Positions 17,577 through 26,864 of a stretch of DNA of 64,000 nucleotides are shown here, piece after piece. Source of the DNA: Rhodopseudomonas sp. BAL398 (GTDB taxonomy: Bacteria > Pseudomonadota > Alphaproteobacteria > Rhizobiales > Xanthobacteraceae); contig NZ_CP133111.1 in assembly GCF_033001325.1 (NCBI RefSeq), forward strand, positions 5,255,001-5,319,000, written 5' to 3'. The notes below the pieces were generated by a model, which was given only the letters and a program-made list of their open reading frames with translations, had not been told where the DNA came from and did not search any database. How positions within the stretch are numbered: the stretch's first letter is position 1; every line of letters begins with the position of its first letter. The position numbers and the translations under genes were made by a program.

Positions 17577-18683
17577 ATGCGTGCACTTCCCCTTCTCGAT
17601 GGGCTTCTCAGATTGCTGGCCGGGCTCGTGCTCGCCGCGATGGCGATGGGGCTGACCGGTTGCAATGAGAAGGCTGCCGAGGTGCCAGCTCCCGTGCGGC
17701 CGGTGCTGGTGGCAAGTGTCCATTACCAGCCGGAAGCCCCGGAGCGCAGTTTTGTCGGCACGATCCGGCCGCGGATCGAAACCGATATCGGCTTCCGGGT
17801 GGCGGGCAAGATTGCCAAGCGGCTGGTCGAGGTCGGCCAGACCGTCGACATCGGTCAGCCCTTGGCGAGTCTCGACCAGGTCGATCTGAAACTGCAGGCC
17901 GAGCAGGCGGAGGCGGAATTGCGGGCCGCGACAGGAGTGCTGGCCCAGGCCACCGCCGCCGAGAACCGCGCCAAGGAGTTGCGCGGCAAAGGCTGGTCGA
18001 CCGAAGCGCAGATGGATCAGGCCCGCGCCGCCGCCGACGAGGCCCGCGCCCGTTTCAGCCGCGCCCAGCGCTCGGTCGATCTGACCAAGAACAGCCTGTC
18101 CTATGCCACGCTGCAAGCCGATAGCCGCGGCGTGGTGACCGCAACGCTGGTCGATCCCGGCCAGGTGGTGGCCGCCGGCCAACCCGCGATCCGGGTGGCG
18201 CGCTTTGCCGAACGCGAAGCCGTGGTGGCGGTTCCTGAGACCCTGATCGGCCGCGCCCGCGATGGCAGTGCCAGCGTGTCGCTGTGGTCGGAGCCGGGTA
18301 AGACCTACACGGCGAAATTGCGCGAGATCGCCCCGATGGCGGATCCCGCGACCCGGACTTATCTCGCCAAATTCTCGCTGCCCGATGCCGACGATCGCGT
18401 CTCGCTCGGCATGACCGCCACCCTGACGCTGTCCGATCCCACCACAGCGCAAGTGGCGCGGCTGCCGCTGTCGGCGCTGTTCAGCCAGGGCGGCGCGCCG
18501 TCGCTCTATGTCGTCGATGACGCGGGCGGTTTGGCGTTGAAGCCGGTCGCGGTGAAATCCTACGAGAGCAACGACGTGCTGATCACCGGCGGCGTCGATG
18601 AAGGCGCCAAGGTGGTGGTGCTCGGCGTGCAGAAACTCGATCCGGACGTGAAGGTTCGCATCGTCTCGTCGCTGTCATTCTGA
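17577..18683 (+). CDS. RND efflux periplasmic adaptor (membrane fusion) lipoprotein
   Basis: The 368-residue protein has a lipoprotein signal: a hydrophobic stretch ending GLTGC (C32). A barrel-sandwich and helical hairpin typical of HlyD/AcrA follow (RIETDIGFRVAGKIAKRLVEVGQ, then VDLKLQAEQAEAELRAATG), and then the beta-barrel and membrane-proximal domains. It links the inner-membrane RND pump to an outer-membrane channel. No outer-membrane factor is encoded next to it, so a channel from elsewhere is implied. The stop lies 14 bp before the pump gene. Confidence 0.9.
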   Translation: MRALPLLDGLLRLLAGLVLAAMAMGLTGCNEKAAEVPAPVRPVLVASVHYQPEAPERSFVGTIRPRIETDIGFRVAGKIAKRLVEVGQTVDIGQPLASLDQVDLKLQAEQAEAELRAATGVLAQATAAENRAKELRGKGWSTEAQMDQARAAADEARARFSRAQRSVDLTKNSLSYATLQADSRGVVTATLVDPGQVVAAGQPAIRVARFAEREAVVAVPETLIGRARDGSASVSLWSEPGKTYTAKLREIAPMADPATRTYLAKFSLPDADDRVSLGMTATLTLSDPTTAQVARLPLSALFSQGGAPSLYVVDDAGGLALKPVAVKSYESNDVLITGGVDEGAKVVVLGVQKLDPDVKVRIVSSLSF

Positions 18684-18697
18684 TCGAGGACGTACCC

Positions 18698-21600
18698 GTG
18701 GGCCGATTCAATCTCTCCGCCTGGGCGGTCAGCCATCCCGCGCTGATCCTGTTCATGATCGTGGCGCTCGGCCTCGGCGGCTTCATCTCCTATGAGCGGC
18801 TCGGCCGCGCCGAGGATCCGTCCTTCACCATCAAGGTGGTGATCGTATCGGCGATCTGGCCGGGGGCGACGGCTGCGGAAATGCAGGCGCAGGTCGCCGA
18901 TCCGATCGAGAAGAAGCTGCAGGAGCTGCCATATTTCGACAAGGTCCAGACCTTCTCGAAGCCGGGCTTCACCGCGATGAACGTGTCGTTCCGCGACAAC
19001 ACCCCGCCCAAGGACGTGCCCCAACTGTTCTATCAGGTGCGCAAGAAGATCGACGATATTCGCGGCGAGCTGCCATCGAGCCTGATCGGCCCGAGCGTCA
19101 ACGACGAATATGGCGACGTCGATTCGGTGCTCTACATGATGACCGGCGACGGGGCCGACTACGCGCAGCTGAAGAAGATCGCCGAAGGCATGCGCCAGCA
19201 TCTGCTGAAAGTGCCCGGCGTCACCAAGGTCAATCTGTACGGCACCCAGGACGAGCGGATCTATGTGGAGTTCTCGCACGCCAAGCTGGCGACGCTCGGG
19301 GTCACGCCGCAGGCGCTGTTCGATTCGCTGGCCAAGCAGAATGCCATCACGCCGGCCGGCACCGTCGAGACATCGGCGCAGCGCGTGCCGCTGCGCGTCA
19401 CCGGCGCGCTCGACGGCGCCAAGGCGGTGGCCGAGACCCCGGTCGAAAGCAACGGCCGGGTGTTCCGGCTCGGCGATATCGCCACCGTGACGCGGGGCTT
19501 CGTCGATCCGTCGGACTACAAGGTGCGGCAAAGGGGCAAGCCGGCGCTGGGGATCGGCGTGGTGATGGCCAAGGGCGCCAACATCATCGAGCTCGGTAAG
19601 GACGTGGCGAAAGCCACCGCCGAATTCATGGGCCAGGTGCCGCAAGGCATCAATATCGAGCAGATCGCCGATCAGCCCGCGGTGGTCGATCACGCCGTCA
19701 GCGAATTCGTGCACTCCTTCATCGAAGCGCTGGCGATCGTGTTGTTCGTCAGCTTCCTAGCATTGGGCTGGCGCACCGGAATCGTGGTGGCGCTGTCGGT
19801 GCCGTTGGTGCTGGCGATCGTTTTCATCGTGATGAACGCGATGTCGCTCGATCTGCACCGCGTCACGCTCGGCGCGCTGATCATCGCGCTCGGCCTGTTG
19901 GTCGACGACGCCATCATAGCGGTCGAGATGATGGTGGTGAAGATGGAGCAGGGCTGGGACCGCGCCAAGGCGGCGTCCTTCGCCTGGGACTCCACCGCCT
20001 TTCCGATGCTGACCGGCACGCTGGTCACCGCCGCGGGCTTTCTGCCGATCGGCTTTGCCAATTCCTCGGTCGGCGAATATGCCGGCGGCATTTTCTGGGT
20101 GGTGGCGATCGCGCTGGTGGCGTCCTGGTTCGTCGCGGTGATCTTCACGCCCTATATCGGCATCAAGCTGTTGCCGGATTTCTCCAAGCGCCCGCATCAC
20201 GATCCCGAAGCGGTCTACGAAACACGCTTCTACCGGCTGTTTCGCCGCGTCGTGCAAGCGTGCATCCGCTGGCGCGCGAGCGTGGTGATGGCGACGGTCG
20301 GCGCCTTCGCGCTGGCGATCTTGGGCTTCGGCCTGGTCCAGCAGCAATTCTTTCCGACCTCGGAGCGGCCGGAATTGTTCCTGCAGCTGCGGCTGCCGCA
20401 AGGCACCGCCTTCGACGTCACCATGCAAAGCGTCAAGCGCGCCGAGCAGCTGCTCGCGAACGATCCCGACATCGCCACCTATACGGCCTATGTGGGCAAG
20501 GGGCCGCCGCGATTCTGGATGGGGCTCAGCCCGGAATTGCCCAATGAATCCTATGCCGAGCTGGTGATCGTCACCAACAGTGTCGAAGCCCGCGGGCGGG
20601 TCAAGGCGCGGCTGCAGGCCGCCGCCGCGGCCGGCCAATTGTCGGAAGCGCGGGTGCGGGTCGATCAGTTCAATTTCGGCCCGCCGGTCGGCTTTCCGGT
20701 GCAGTTCCGGGTGATCGGCCCGGATACCAAGAAGGTGCGCGAGATCGCCTACCAGGTCCGCGACGTGGTCCGCGGCAATCCCGACGTGATCGATCCGCAG
20801 CTCGATTGGAATGAGCAGTCGCCCTATCTCAAGCTGGTGGTCGATCAGGATCGCGCCCGCGCGCTCGGCCTGACGCCGCAGGACGTCTCGCAGGCGCTGG
20901 CAATGCTGATCTCCGGCGCCAATGTCACCACGGTGCGTGACGGCACCGAGAAGGTCGGCGTGGTCGCGCGCGCGGTCGCCTCGGAGCGGCTCGATCTGGG
21001 TCACGTCGCCGATCTCACGGTGACCTCGCGAGGTGGCGTTGCGGTGCCGCTGTCGCAGATCGCCAGGATCGAATATTCCCATGAGGAGCCGATCCTGTGG
21101 CGGCGCAATCGCGACATGGCGATCACGGTGCGCGGCGACGTCGTTCCCGGCAAGCAGGCGCCCGACGTCACCAATGCGATCTGGCCGAAATTGCAGGGCA
21201 TCCGCGATAGTCTGCAACCGGCCTACCGGATCGAAATGGGCGGCGCGATCGAGGAATCCGCCAAGGGCAATTCCTCGATCTTCATCCTGTTTCCGCTGAT
21301 GGTGATCATTATGCTGGCACTGCTGATGATCCAGCTGCAGAATTTTTCGCGGCTGGTGCTGGTGTTTCTCACCGCGCCGCTCGGCGTCATCGGCGCGGTG
21401 CTGGGCCTGTTGGTCGCCAACCAGCCGTTCGGCTTCGTGGCGCTGCTCGGATTGATCGCGCTGGCCGGCATGATCATGCGCAACGCCGTGATTCTGGTCG
21501 ATCAGATCGAGAGCGACGTCAGCCATGGCCTGACCCGGCGCGCCGCGATCGTCGAGGCCACGATCCGGCGCGCGCGCCCGGTGGTGCTGACCGCGCTGGC

Positions 21601-21832
21601 CGCGATCCTGGCGATGATTCCGCTGACCCGCTCGGCGTTCTGGGGACCGATGGCGGTCACCATCATGGGCGGGTTGTTCGTGGCCACTTTCCTGACCCTG
21701 TTCTATCTGCCGGGCCTCTACGCGCTCTGGTTCCGCAACGCGCTCGATGAGCGCGGCGAGGGCGACGATCTGACGACGCAGCATCCGGGCGAGGGTAAGC
21801 AGGTCTTTCCGCTTGCCCACGCCGCAGAATAA
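18698..21832 (+). CDS. RND-family efflux pump inner-membrane subunit
   Basis: The 1044-residue proton-driven transporter of the AcrB/MexB superfamily has the usual length and duplicated twelve-helix layout. The proton-relay aspartates are in TM4, LGLLVDDAIIAVEMM (D403, D404). Docking and porter loops include AGATAAEMQAQVADPIEKKLQELP, the usual N-terminal porter sequence. It is close to the efflux group lacking a strong AcrB-like substrate assignment, so drugs, metals or metabolites all remain possible. The start is GTG at 18698. The operon partners are the adaptor upstream and the TetR regulator downstream. Confidence 0.92.
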   Translation: MGRFNLSAWAVSHPALILFMIVALGLGGFISYERLGRAEDPSFTIKVVIVSAIWPGATAAEMQAQVADPIEKKLQELPYFDKVQTFSKPGFTAMNVSFRDNTPPKDVPQLFYQVRKKIDDIRGELPSSLIGPSVNDEYGDVDSVLYMMTGDGADYAQLKKIAEGMRQHLLKVPGVTKVNLYGTQDERIYVEFSHAKLATLGVTPQALFDSLAKQNAITPAGTVETSAQRVPLRVTGALDGAKAVAETPVESNGRVFRLGDIATVTRGFVDPSDYKVRQRGKPALGIGVVMAKGANIIELGKDVAKATAEFMGQVPQGINIEQIADQPAVVDHAVSEFVHSFIEALAIVLFVSFLALGWRTGIVVALSVPLVLAIVFIVMNAMSLDLHRVTLGALIIALGLLVDDAIIAVEMMVVKMEQGWDRAKAASFAWDSTAFPMLTGTLVTAAGFLPIGFANSSVGEYAGGIFWVVAIALVASWFVAVIFTPYIGIKLLPDFSKRPHHDPEAVYETRFYRLFRRVVQACIRWRASVVMATVGAFALAILGFGLVQQQFFPTSERPELFLQLRLPQGTAFDVTMQSVKRAEQLLANDPDIATYTAYVGKGPPRFWMGLSPELPNESYAELVIVTNSVEARGRVKARLQAAAAAGQLSEARVRVDQFNFGPPVGFPVQFRVIGPDTKKVREIAYQVRDVVRGNPDVIDPQLDWNEQSPYLKLVVDQDRARALGLTPQDVSQALAMLISGANVTTVRDGTEKVGVVARAVASERLDLGHVADLTVTSRGGVAVPLSQIARIEYSHEEPILWRRNRDMAITVRGDVVPGKQAPDVTNAIWPKLQGIRDSLQPAYRIEMGGAIEESAKGNSSIFILFPLMVIIMLALLMIQLQNFSRLVLVFLTAPLGVIGAVLGLLVANQPFGFVALLGLIALAGMIMRNAVILVDQIESDVSHGLTRRAAIVEATIRRARPVVLTALAAILAMIPLTRSAFWGPMAVTIMGGLFVATFLTLFYLPGLYALWFRNALDERGEGDDLTTQHPGEGKQVFPLAHAAE

Positions 21833-21850
21833 TTGAACATTGGCGGGAGA

Positions 21851-22468
21851 ATGACGCTGACTTCCGAACACATCGAAGCCGACATGCGCGACCGGATACT
21901 GGTCGTGGCCGAACGCCTGTTCCGTGACATCGGCTATCAGAAGACCACGGTTGGCGATATCGCCAAATTGCTGCGGATGAGCCCCGCCAATGTCTATCGC
22001 TTCTTCGATTCGAAGAAGGCGATTCACCAGGGCGTGGCGCGGCGGCTGATGGGCGAGGTCGAGGAGGCGGCGCAACGCATCGCGGCCGGCGGCGGCCCGG
22101 CGACCCAGCGGCTGCGCGATTTGCTGGCCACAGTGCATCGCATGAACGCCGAGCGCTATGTCGGAGACGCCAAGCTGCACGAGATGGTCGCGCTGGCGAT
22201 GGAGGAAAGCTGGGACGTCTGCCAAGCCCACATCCAATTCATCATCGGCACCATCGCGGCGGTGATCGCCGAGGGTGCGGCCAGCGGCGAGTTTCACGCG
22301 GATGACGTGCCACTGGCGGCTTTGTGCACCTGTAGCGCGATGAACGCGTTCTTCCATCCGCAAATGATCGCCCAGGACATTGACAAGCCCGGACCGACGC
22401 TCGATCAGATGATCGATTTCGTGCTGGCCAGCCTGTCGCCCGGCAGGCCCGCAACCCCTCGCAGCTAA
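21851..22468 (+). CDS. TetR/AcrR family transcriptional regulator
   Basis: The 205-residue protein has the N-terminal TetR helix-turn-helix: RILVVAERLFRDIGYQKTTVGDIAKLLRMSPANVYRFFDSKKAI. The all-alpha ligand domain follows. It sits directly after the RND pump (18 bp) and probably represses the operon through the palindrome at 17500-17541. The ATG at 21851 is preferred over an in-frame TTG at 21833 because the conserved domain begins shortly after it, though GGGAG is close to the codon. The inducing ligand is unknown. Confidence 0.9.
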   Translation: MTLTSEHIEADMRDRILVVAERLFRDIGYQKTTVGDIAKLLRMSPANVYRFFDSKKAIHQGVARRLMGEVEEAAQRIAAGGGPATQRLRDLLATVHRMNAERYVGDAKLHEMVALAMEESWDVCQAHIQFIIGTIAAVIAEGAASGEFHADDVPLAALCTCSAMNAFFHPQMIAQDIDKPGPTLDQMIDFVLASLSPGRPATPRS

Positions 22469-22483
22469 CTCAAGGAACCTCGC

Positions 22484-23101
22484 GTGACAGATTTGCACTC
22501 CTACGAACCGATGAACGGCCATGGCCTCAAGCACGACCCGTTCAACGCGATCGTCGGGCCGCGGCCGATCGGCTGGATCTCGTCATGTGACGCCAAGGGT
22601 CACGTCAATCTGGCGCCCTACAGCTTCTTCAATGCGCTGTGCTACAAGCCGCCGCTGATCGGCTTCTCCAGCACAACCTGGAAGGACACCGTGGCGAACA
22701 TCAAGGAGACCGGCGAATTCGTCTGGAATCTGGTCACGATGGATCTCGCCCAGCAGATGAACAAGACCTCGGCCAGCGTGCCCCACGAGGTCGACGAATT
22801 CACGATTTCCGGCCTGACCAAGCTGCCGAGCCAGAAGGTGAAGCCGCCGCGGGTGATGGAAAGCCCGGTCTCGTTCGAATGCCGGCTGACGCAGATCGTC
22901 CAGTTGCAGGGCGCCGACGGCACACCGGCCGACGCCTGGTTCACCATGGGCGAGGTCGTCGCCGTGCATATCGACAAGCGGCTGATCAAGGACGGCGTGT
23001 ACCAGACCGCTCAGGCGCACCCGATCCTGCGCGCCGGCCGCATGGGCGACTATGTCGAGGTCCGGCCCGACGCCATGTTCGAGATGGTGCGCCCGGCCTG
23101 A
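22484..23101 (+). CDS. Flavin reductase-like FMN-binding protein
   Basis: The 205-residue protein has the split-barrel flavin reductase fold, with PFNAIVGPRPIGWISSCDAKGHVNLAPYSFFNALCYKPPLIGFSS in its N-terminal part and PVSFECRLTQIVQL later. Members of this DIM6/NTAB group bind FMN and often supply reduced flavin or act as nitroreductase-like enzymes. The GTG start lies 15 bp after the TetR stop, so it may be read from the efflux operon. The partner oxygenase, if any, is not in the window. Confidence 0.85.
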   Translation: MTDLHSYEPMNGHGLKHDPFNAIVGPRPIGWISSCDAKGHVNLAPYSFFNALCYKPPLIGFSSTTWKDTVANIKETGEFVWNLVTMDLAQQMNKTSASVPHEVDEFTISGLTKLPSQKVKPPRVMESPVSFECRLTQIVQLQGADGTPADAWFTMGEVVAVHIDKRLIKDGVYQTAQAHPILRAGRMGDYVEVRPDAMFEMVRPA

Positions 23102-23243
23102 GGCGCCCCGATGCAGTGCGCCTCCCCGCGCCGTAGCGGCGAGGCGGGTTGCGGCGATGCGCGATCGTTCGCGATCGTCACGACCGCGTTGACGGGCTCG
23201 CCGAATATCAACACCATGGCGATCCATTCGCCAAGGTGAGATC

Positions 23244-24044
23244 GTGACCGCGCTGACCCATCGCCAGTCGGAAATTCTGAATATTGCCCGTGAATTCGGT
23301 CGGGTGATGGTCGACGAGCTGGCGCGGCGGTTCGACGTCTCGGCGCAGACCATCCGCAAGGATCTCAACGACCTGTGCGACCAGCGCTCGCTGACGCGGA
23401 TTCATGGCGGCGCGATCATCGCCTCGGGGGTCGAGAATCTGGCCTATGAGGCGCGCCGCTTCGTTGCCGCCGAGGAAAAGAAGGCGATCGGGATCGCCGC
23501 CGCGGCGCAGATTCCGAATGGCTGTTCGCTGTTCATCAATATCGGCACCACCACCGAGGAAGTCGCCAGCGCGCTGACCTCGCACCAGGATCTGCTGGTG
23601 ATCACCAACAATCTCAATGTCGCGATGCTGCTGTACCGGCACCCGCGAATCGAGGTGATCGTCGCCGGCGGAACGGTGCGCCGCGCCGACGGCGCGGTGA
23701 TCGGCTCCACGGCGATCGGGCTGATCGGCCAGTTCAAGGTCGATTACGCCATCATCGGCGCGTCGGCGATCGACGAGGAAGGGGCGCTGCTGGATTTCGA
23801 CTATCGCGAAGTCCAGGTCTCGCAGGCGATCATCGCCAATGCCCGCAGCGTGATGCTGGTCGCCGACCAGACCAAGCTGCGGCGCAATGCGCCGGTGCGC
23901 ATCGCCCATCTCAGCCAGATCCAGACCTTCGTCACGGACCAGCCGTTGCCGCGCCCGCTGCAGGCGATCTGCGACGCGCACGGGATTCGGGTGTTTGAAG
24001 CCGGCCCCCAGCTCGGATCCGATCTCGACGAAAGCGCCGCATAG
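23244..24044 (+). CDS. glpR: DeoR-family glycerol regulon repressor
   Basis: The 266-residue protein has an N-terminal DeoR winged helix: RQSEILNIAREFGRVMVDELARRFDVSAQTIRKDLNDLCDQRSLTRIHGGA. The C-terminal DeoR sensor domain has INIGTTTEEVA and GASAIDEEGALLDFDYREVQVSQA. These proteins sense sugar or glycerol phosphates; glycerol 3-phosphate is the expected effector here. It precedes glpD by 187 bp and is read the same way. The GTG start at 23244 is preceded by AAGGTGAG. Dyad and direct repeats at 24130-24186 are its likely operators. Confidence 0.88.
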   Translation: MTALTHRQSEILNIAREFGRVMVDELARRFDVSAQTIRKDLNDLCDQRSLTRIHGGAIIASGVENLAYEARRFVAAEEKKAIGIAAAAQIPNGCSLFINIGTTTEEVASALTSHQDLLVITNNLNVAMLLYRHPRIEVIVAGGTVRRADGAVIGSTAIGLIGQFKVDYAIIGASAIDEEGALLDFDYREVQVSQAIIANARSVMLVADQTKLRRNAPVRIAHLSQIQTFVTDQPLPRPLQAICDAHGIRVFEAGPQLGSDLDESAA

Positions 24045-24129
24045 CGCGCCAGGCAGTCCCGCCGTCGCAATGCATCGGTCCCGCCTACGCCGCGGGAATC
24101 GGGCTCACGCCCCGTTTGATGCCCATTTG

Positions 24130-24186
24130 CTTTCGCTTTCAATTGTGCTTTATTCGGTTCACGAAGAAAAGCGACAGAAGCGAAAG
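24130..24186. promoter_or_regulatory. Candidate GlpR operator region upstream of glpD
   Basis: CTTTCGCTT at 24130-24138 and its exact inverse AAGCGAAAG at 24178-24186 flank an AT-rich core that also holds GAAAAGCGA. TTTCG-type repeats are the usual recognition units of DeoR-family regulators in alphaproteobacteria. The glpD start is 46 bp downstream. Confidence 0.5.
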
Positions 24187-24231
24187 TTGCGGTGCAGCAA
24201 AGCGCTGCTGCGGTGCCGCTGAGGAGCGTCC

Positions 24232-25776
24232 GTGGAGCAGGTTTTCGACCTCGCCATCATCGGCGGCGGCATCAATGGCTGCGGCATTGCGCGTGACGCG
24301 GCCGGGCGCGGCAATTCGGTATTCCTGTGCGAGATGAACGATCTGGCCAGCGGCACCTCGTCGTGGTCGACCAAGCTGATTCATGGCGGGCTGCGCTATC
24401 TCGAATATTTCGAATTCCGGCTGGTGCGCGAGGCGCTGATCGAGCGCGAGCGGCTATGGGCGATCGCGCCGCACATCATCCGGCCGCTGCGCTTTGTGTT
24501 GCCGCATCATGCCGGGTTGCGGCCGGCCTGGCGGTTGCGGCTCGGCCTGTTGCTCTACGACCATATCGGCGGCCGCAAACTGTTGCCGCCGACCCGCGCG
24601 GTCGATCTGGCGCATGAGGATGTCGGCAAGCCGCTGAGCCCCGGCCGCTTCAGCCGCGGCTTCGAATATTCCGACTGCTTCGTGGACGACGCCCGCCTCG
24701 TCGTGCTGACGGCGCGCGATGCCGCCGCGCGCGGCGCCGAGATCCGCACCCGAACCCGCGCGGTCGAGATCAGACAGGTCGACGGCATCTGGCACGTCAC
24801 CTTGGCCGATACGGCAAGCGGCGAGCGCCGCACCATCCAGGCCCGCGCGCTGGTCAACGCCGCCGGCCCCTGGGTCGAGACCGTGCTGTCGCGAGGCGCC
24901 GGGGTCGATGCCAAGGCAAAGGTGCGGCTGGTGCAGGGCTCGCATATCGTGGTGCCGCGGCTATACGATCACGACCGCGCCTATATGTTCCAGAACGCCG
25001 ATGGCCGCATCGTCTTCGTGATTCCCTATCAGGATGATTTCACGCTGATCGGCACCACCGATCGCGATTATGAGGGCGATCCGTCGCAGGTGACGGCGTC
25101 CGCCGAGGAGATCAGCTACCTTTGCGAATCGGTCAGCGCCTATCTGGCCAGGCCGGTCACCCCCGCCGACGTGGTCTGGACCTTTTCGGGCGTCCGCCCG
25201 CTCTATGATGACGGCGCCAGCGAGGCCAAAGCCGCCACCCGCGAATATGTGTTCGAACTCGACACCCCCGGCGGCGCGCCATTGTTGTCGATCTTTGGCG
25301 GCAAGATTACCACCTATCGACGGCTCGCCGAGGAAGCGCTGGAAAAGCTGTCGCCCTATCTGCACGGCACCAAGGCCGGCGAAGGCTGGACCGCGCAGGC
25401 GCCGCTGCCCGGCGGGGATTTTCCGGTCTCGGGCGTCCCGGCGCTGATCACCGATTTGCTGCGTCGCTACCCGTTCCTCACGCCGGCCCATGCCGGCAGG
25501 TTGGCGCATGCCTATGGCACGCTGGCGCAAACCATGCTCGGCGACGCGACCCAGATGGCCGATCTCGGCCGCGACTTCGGCGCCACATTGACGGAAAGCG
25601 AAGTGCGCTATCTGATGGCGCAGGAATGGGCGTGCAGCGCGGACGATATCGTCTGGCGCCGTTCCAAGCTCGGGTTGCGGTTAACGGCCGACGAGATTGC
25701 CGCGATCGACGACTGGATCGCAGCAAACCGCGACCCGCCTGAACAGTCCCTGCTGCACGCGGGAGGACGGGCATGA
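24232..25776 (+). CDS. glpD: Aerobic glycerol-3-phosphate dehydrogenase
   Basis: The 514-residue FAD enzyme oxidises glycerol 3-phosphate to dihydroxyacetone phosphate and passes electrons to quinone at the inner membrane. The FAD fold is LAIIGGGINGCGIARDAAGRG near the N-terminus, followed by SSWSTKLIHGGLRYLEYFEFRLVREAL. VNAAGPWVE, GTTDRDYEGDP and GGKITTYRRLAEEAL follow. The GTG at 24232 has GAGGAG upstream. The gene overlaps the first ABC ATPase by ATGA. No glpK is in the window, so glycerol kinase must be elsewhere. Confidence 0.95.
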   Translation: MEQVFDLAIIGGGINGCGIARDAAGRGNSVFLCEMNDLASGTSSWSTKLIHGGLRYLEYFEFRLVREALIERERLWAIAPHIIRPLRFVLPHHAGLRPAWRLRLGLLLYDHIGGRKLLPPTRAVDLAHEDVGKPLSPGRFSRGFEYSDCFVDDARLVVLTARDAAARGAEIRTRTRAVEIRQVDGIWHVTLADTASGERRTIQARALVNAAGPWVETVLSRGAGVDAKAKVRLVQGSHIVVPRLYDHDRAYMFQNADGRIVFVIPYQDDFTLIGTTDRDYEGDPSQVTASAEEISYLCESVSAYLARPVTPADVVWTFSGVRPLYDDGASEAKAATREYVFELDTPGGAPLLSIFGGKITTYRRLAEEALEKLSPYLHGTKAGEGWTAQAPLPGGDFPVSGVPALITDLLRRYPFLTPAHAGRLAHAYGTLAQTMLGDATQMADLGRDFGATLTESEVRYLMAQEWACSADDIVWRRSKLGLRLTADEIAAIDDWIAANRDPPEQSLLHAGGRA

Positions 25777-26852
25777 CGATCACGCTCGACCACGTCAGTC
25801 GCGATATCGACGGCGTTGCGGCGATCCGCGACGTGTCGCTGTCGCTCGAGCGCGGTTCGCTGAGCGTGCTGCTGGGGCCGACACTGTCCGGCAAGACCTC
25901 GATCATGCGGCTGCTGGCCGGGCTCGACCGGCCGAGCCGTGGCCGCGTCCTGGTCGATGGTCAGGACGTCACCGGCCTCGATGTGCGCAAGCGCTCGGTG
26001 GCGATGGTGTATCAGCAATTCATCAATTACCCCTCGCTCACCGTCTATGAGAACATCGCCTCGCCGCTGCGGGTGCAGCGCAAGTCGCGCGACGAGATCG
26101 AGCGGCGGGTGCAGGAGGCGGCGACATTGTTGCGCCTCGAGCCCTATCTGCAGCGCACGCCGCTGCAGCTGTCCGGCGGCCAGCAGCAGCGCACCGCGAT
26201 CGCCCGCGCGCTGGTGAAGGACGCCGACCTGGTGCTGCTCGACGAGCCGCTGGCCAATCTCGACTACAAGCTGCGCGAGGAATTGCGCACCGAGCTGCCG
26301 CGGATCTTCGAGGCCTCCGGCGCGGTCTTCGTCTACGCCACCACCGAGCCCTCGGAGGCGTTGTTGCTCGGCGGCCGCACCATCTGCATGTGGGAAGGCC
26401 AGGTGCTGCAAAGCGGCGCCACCTCCAGCGTCTATCGCCAGCCCGAATCCTTACGGGTGGCGCAAGTGTTCTCCGATCCGCCGCTCAACCTGATCGGCGT
26501 CGAGAAGAAGCATGGTTCGGTGCAATATGCCGGCGGCATTCTGGCGCCGGCGACCGGGCTGTTTGCCGGGCTCGGCGACGGCGCCTACCGGGTCGGATTT
26601 CGCGCCCATCAGATCGAAGTCGCCAACGGCATCGCCGATCGCCACGCCTTTTCGGCGACCGTGGCGGTCACGGAAATAACGGGATCGGAAAGCTTCGTGC
26701 ATCTGAAGCGCGACGACGCCTATTGGGTGGCGGTGCTGCAGGGCGTGCACGACTATCAGCCGGGAGAAACCCTGGACGCGGTGCTCGATCCCAACAACCT
26801 GTTCGTGTTCGACGCGGCCGACCGGTTGGTCGCCGCGCCGACGGCGACGTGA
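25773..26852 (+). CDS. glpS: Glycerol ABC transporter ATPase 1
   Basis: The 359-residue MalK-type ATPase has Walker A GPTLSGKT (35-42), signature LSGGQ (133-137), Walker B LVLLDE (153-158) and a C-terminal TOBE-like domain. The switch histidine is missing: where MalK has VTHDQ this protein has ATTEP, putting Thr at residue 191. Its signature is canonical. Together with GlpT it should form one normal and one weakened ATP site. It overlaps glpD by ATGA and precedes glpT by 12 bp. The gene order matches the rhizobial glpDSTPQUV operon. Confidence 0.9.
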   Translation: MTITLDHVSRDIDGVAAIRDVSLSLERGSLSVLLGPTLSGKTSIMRLLAGLDRPSRGRVLVDGQDVTGLDVRKRSVAMVYQQFINYPSLTVYENIASPLRVQRKSRDEIERRVQEAATLLRLEPYLQRTPLQLSGGQQQRTAIARALVKDADLVLLDEPLANLDYKLREELRTELPRIFEASGAVFVYATTEPSEALLLGGRTICMWEGQVLQSGATSSVYRQPESLRVAQVFSDPPLNLIGVEKKHGSVQYAGGILAPATGLFAGLGDGAYRVGFRAHQIEVANGIADRHAFSATVAVTEITGSESFVHLKRDDAYWVAVLQGVHDYQPGETLDAVLDPNNLFVFDAADRLVAAPTAT

Positions 26853-26864
26853 GGGAGATGCGGG

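Noticed and set aside
19757-22534. Long minus-strand open frame (925 codons)
   Set aside because: It is antisense to the RND pump and TetR genes, His/Arg/Asp-rich, with no domain. A codon-bias shadow.
24131-24187. CRISPR-like or iteron array in the AT-rich repeats
   Set aside because: Only two or three imperfect units without regular spacers; better read as repressor sites.
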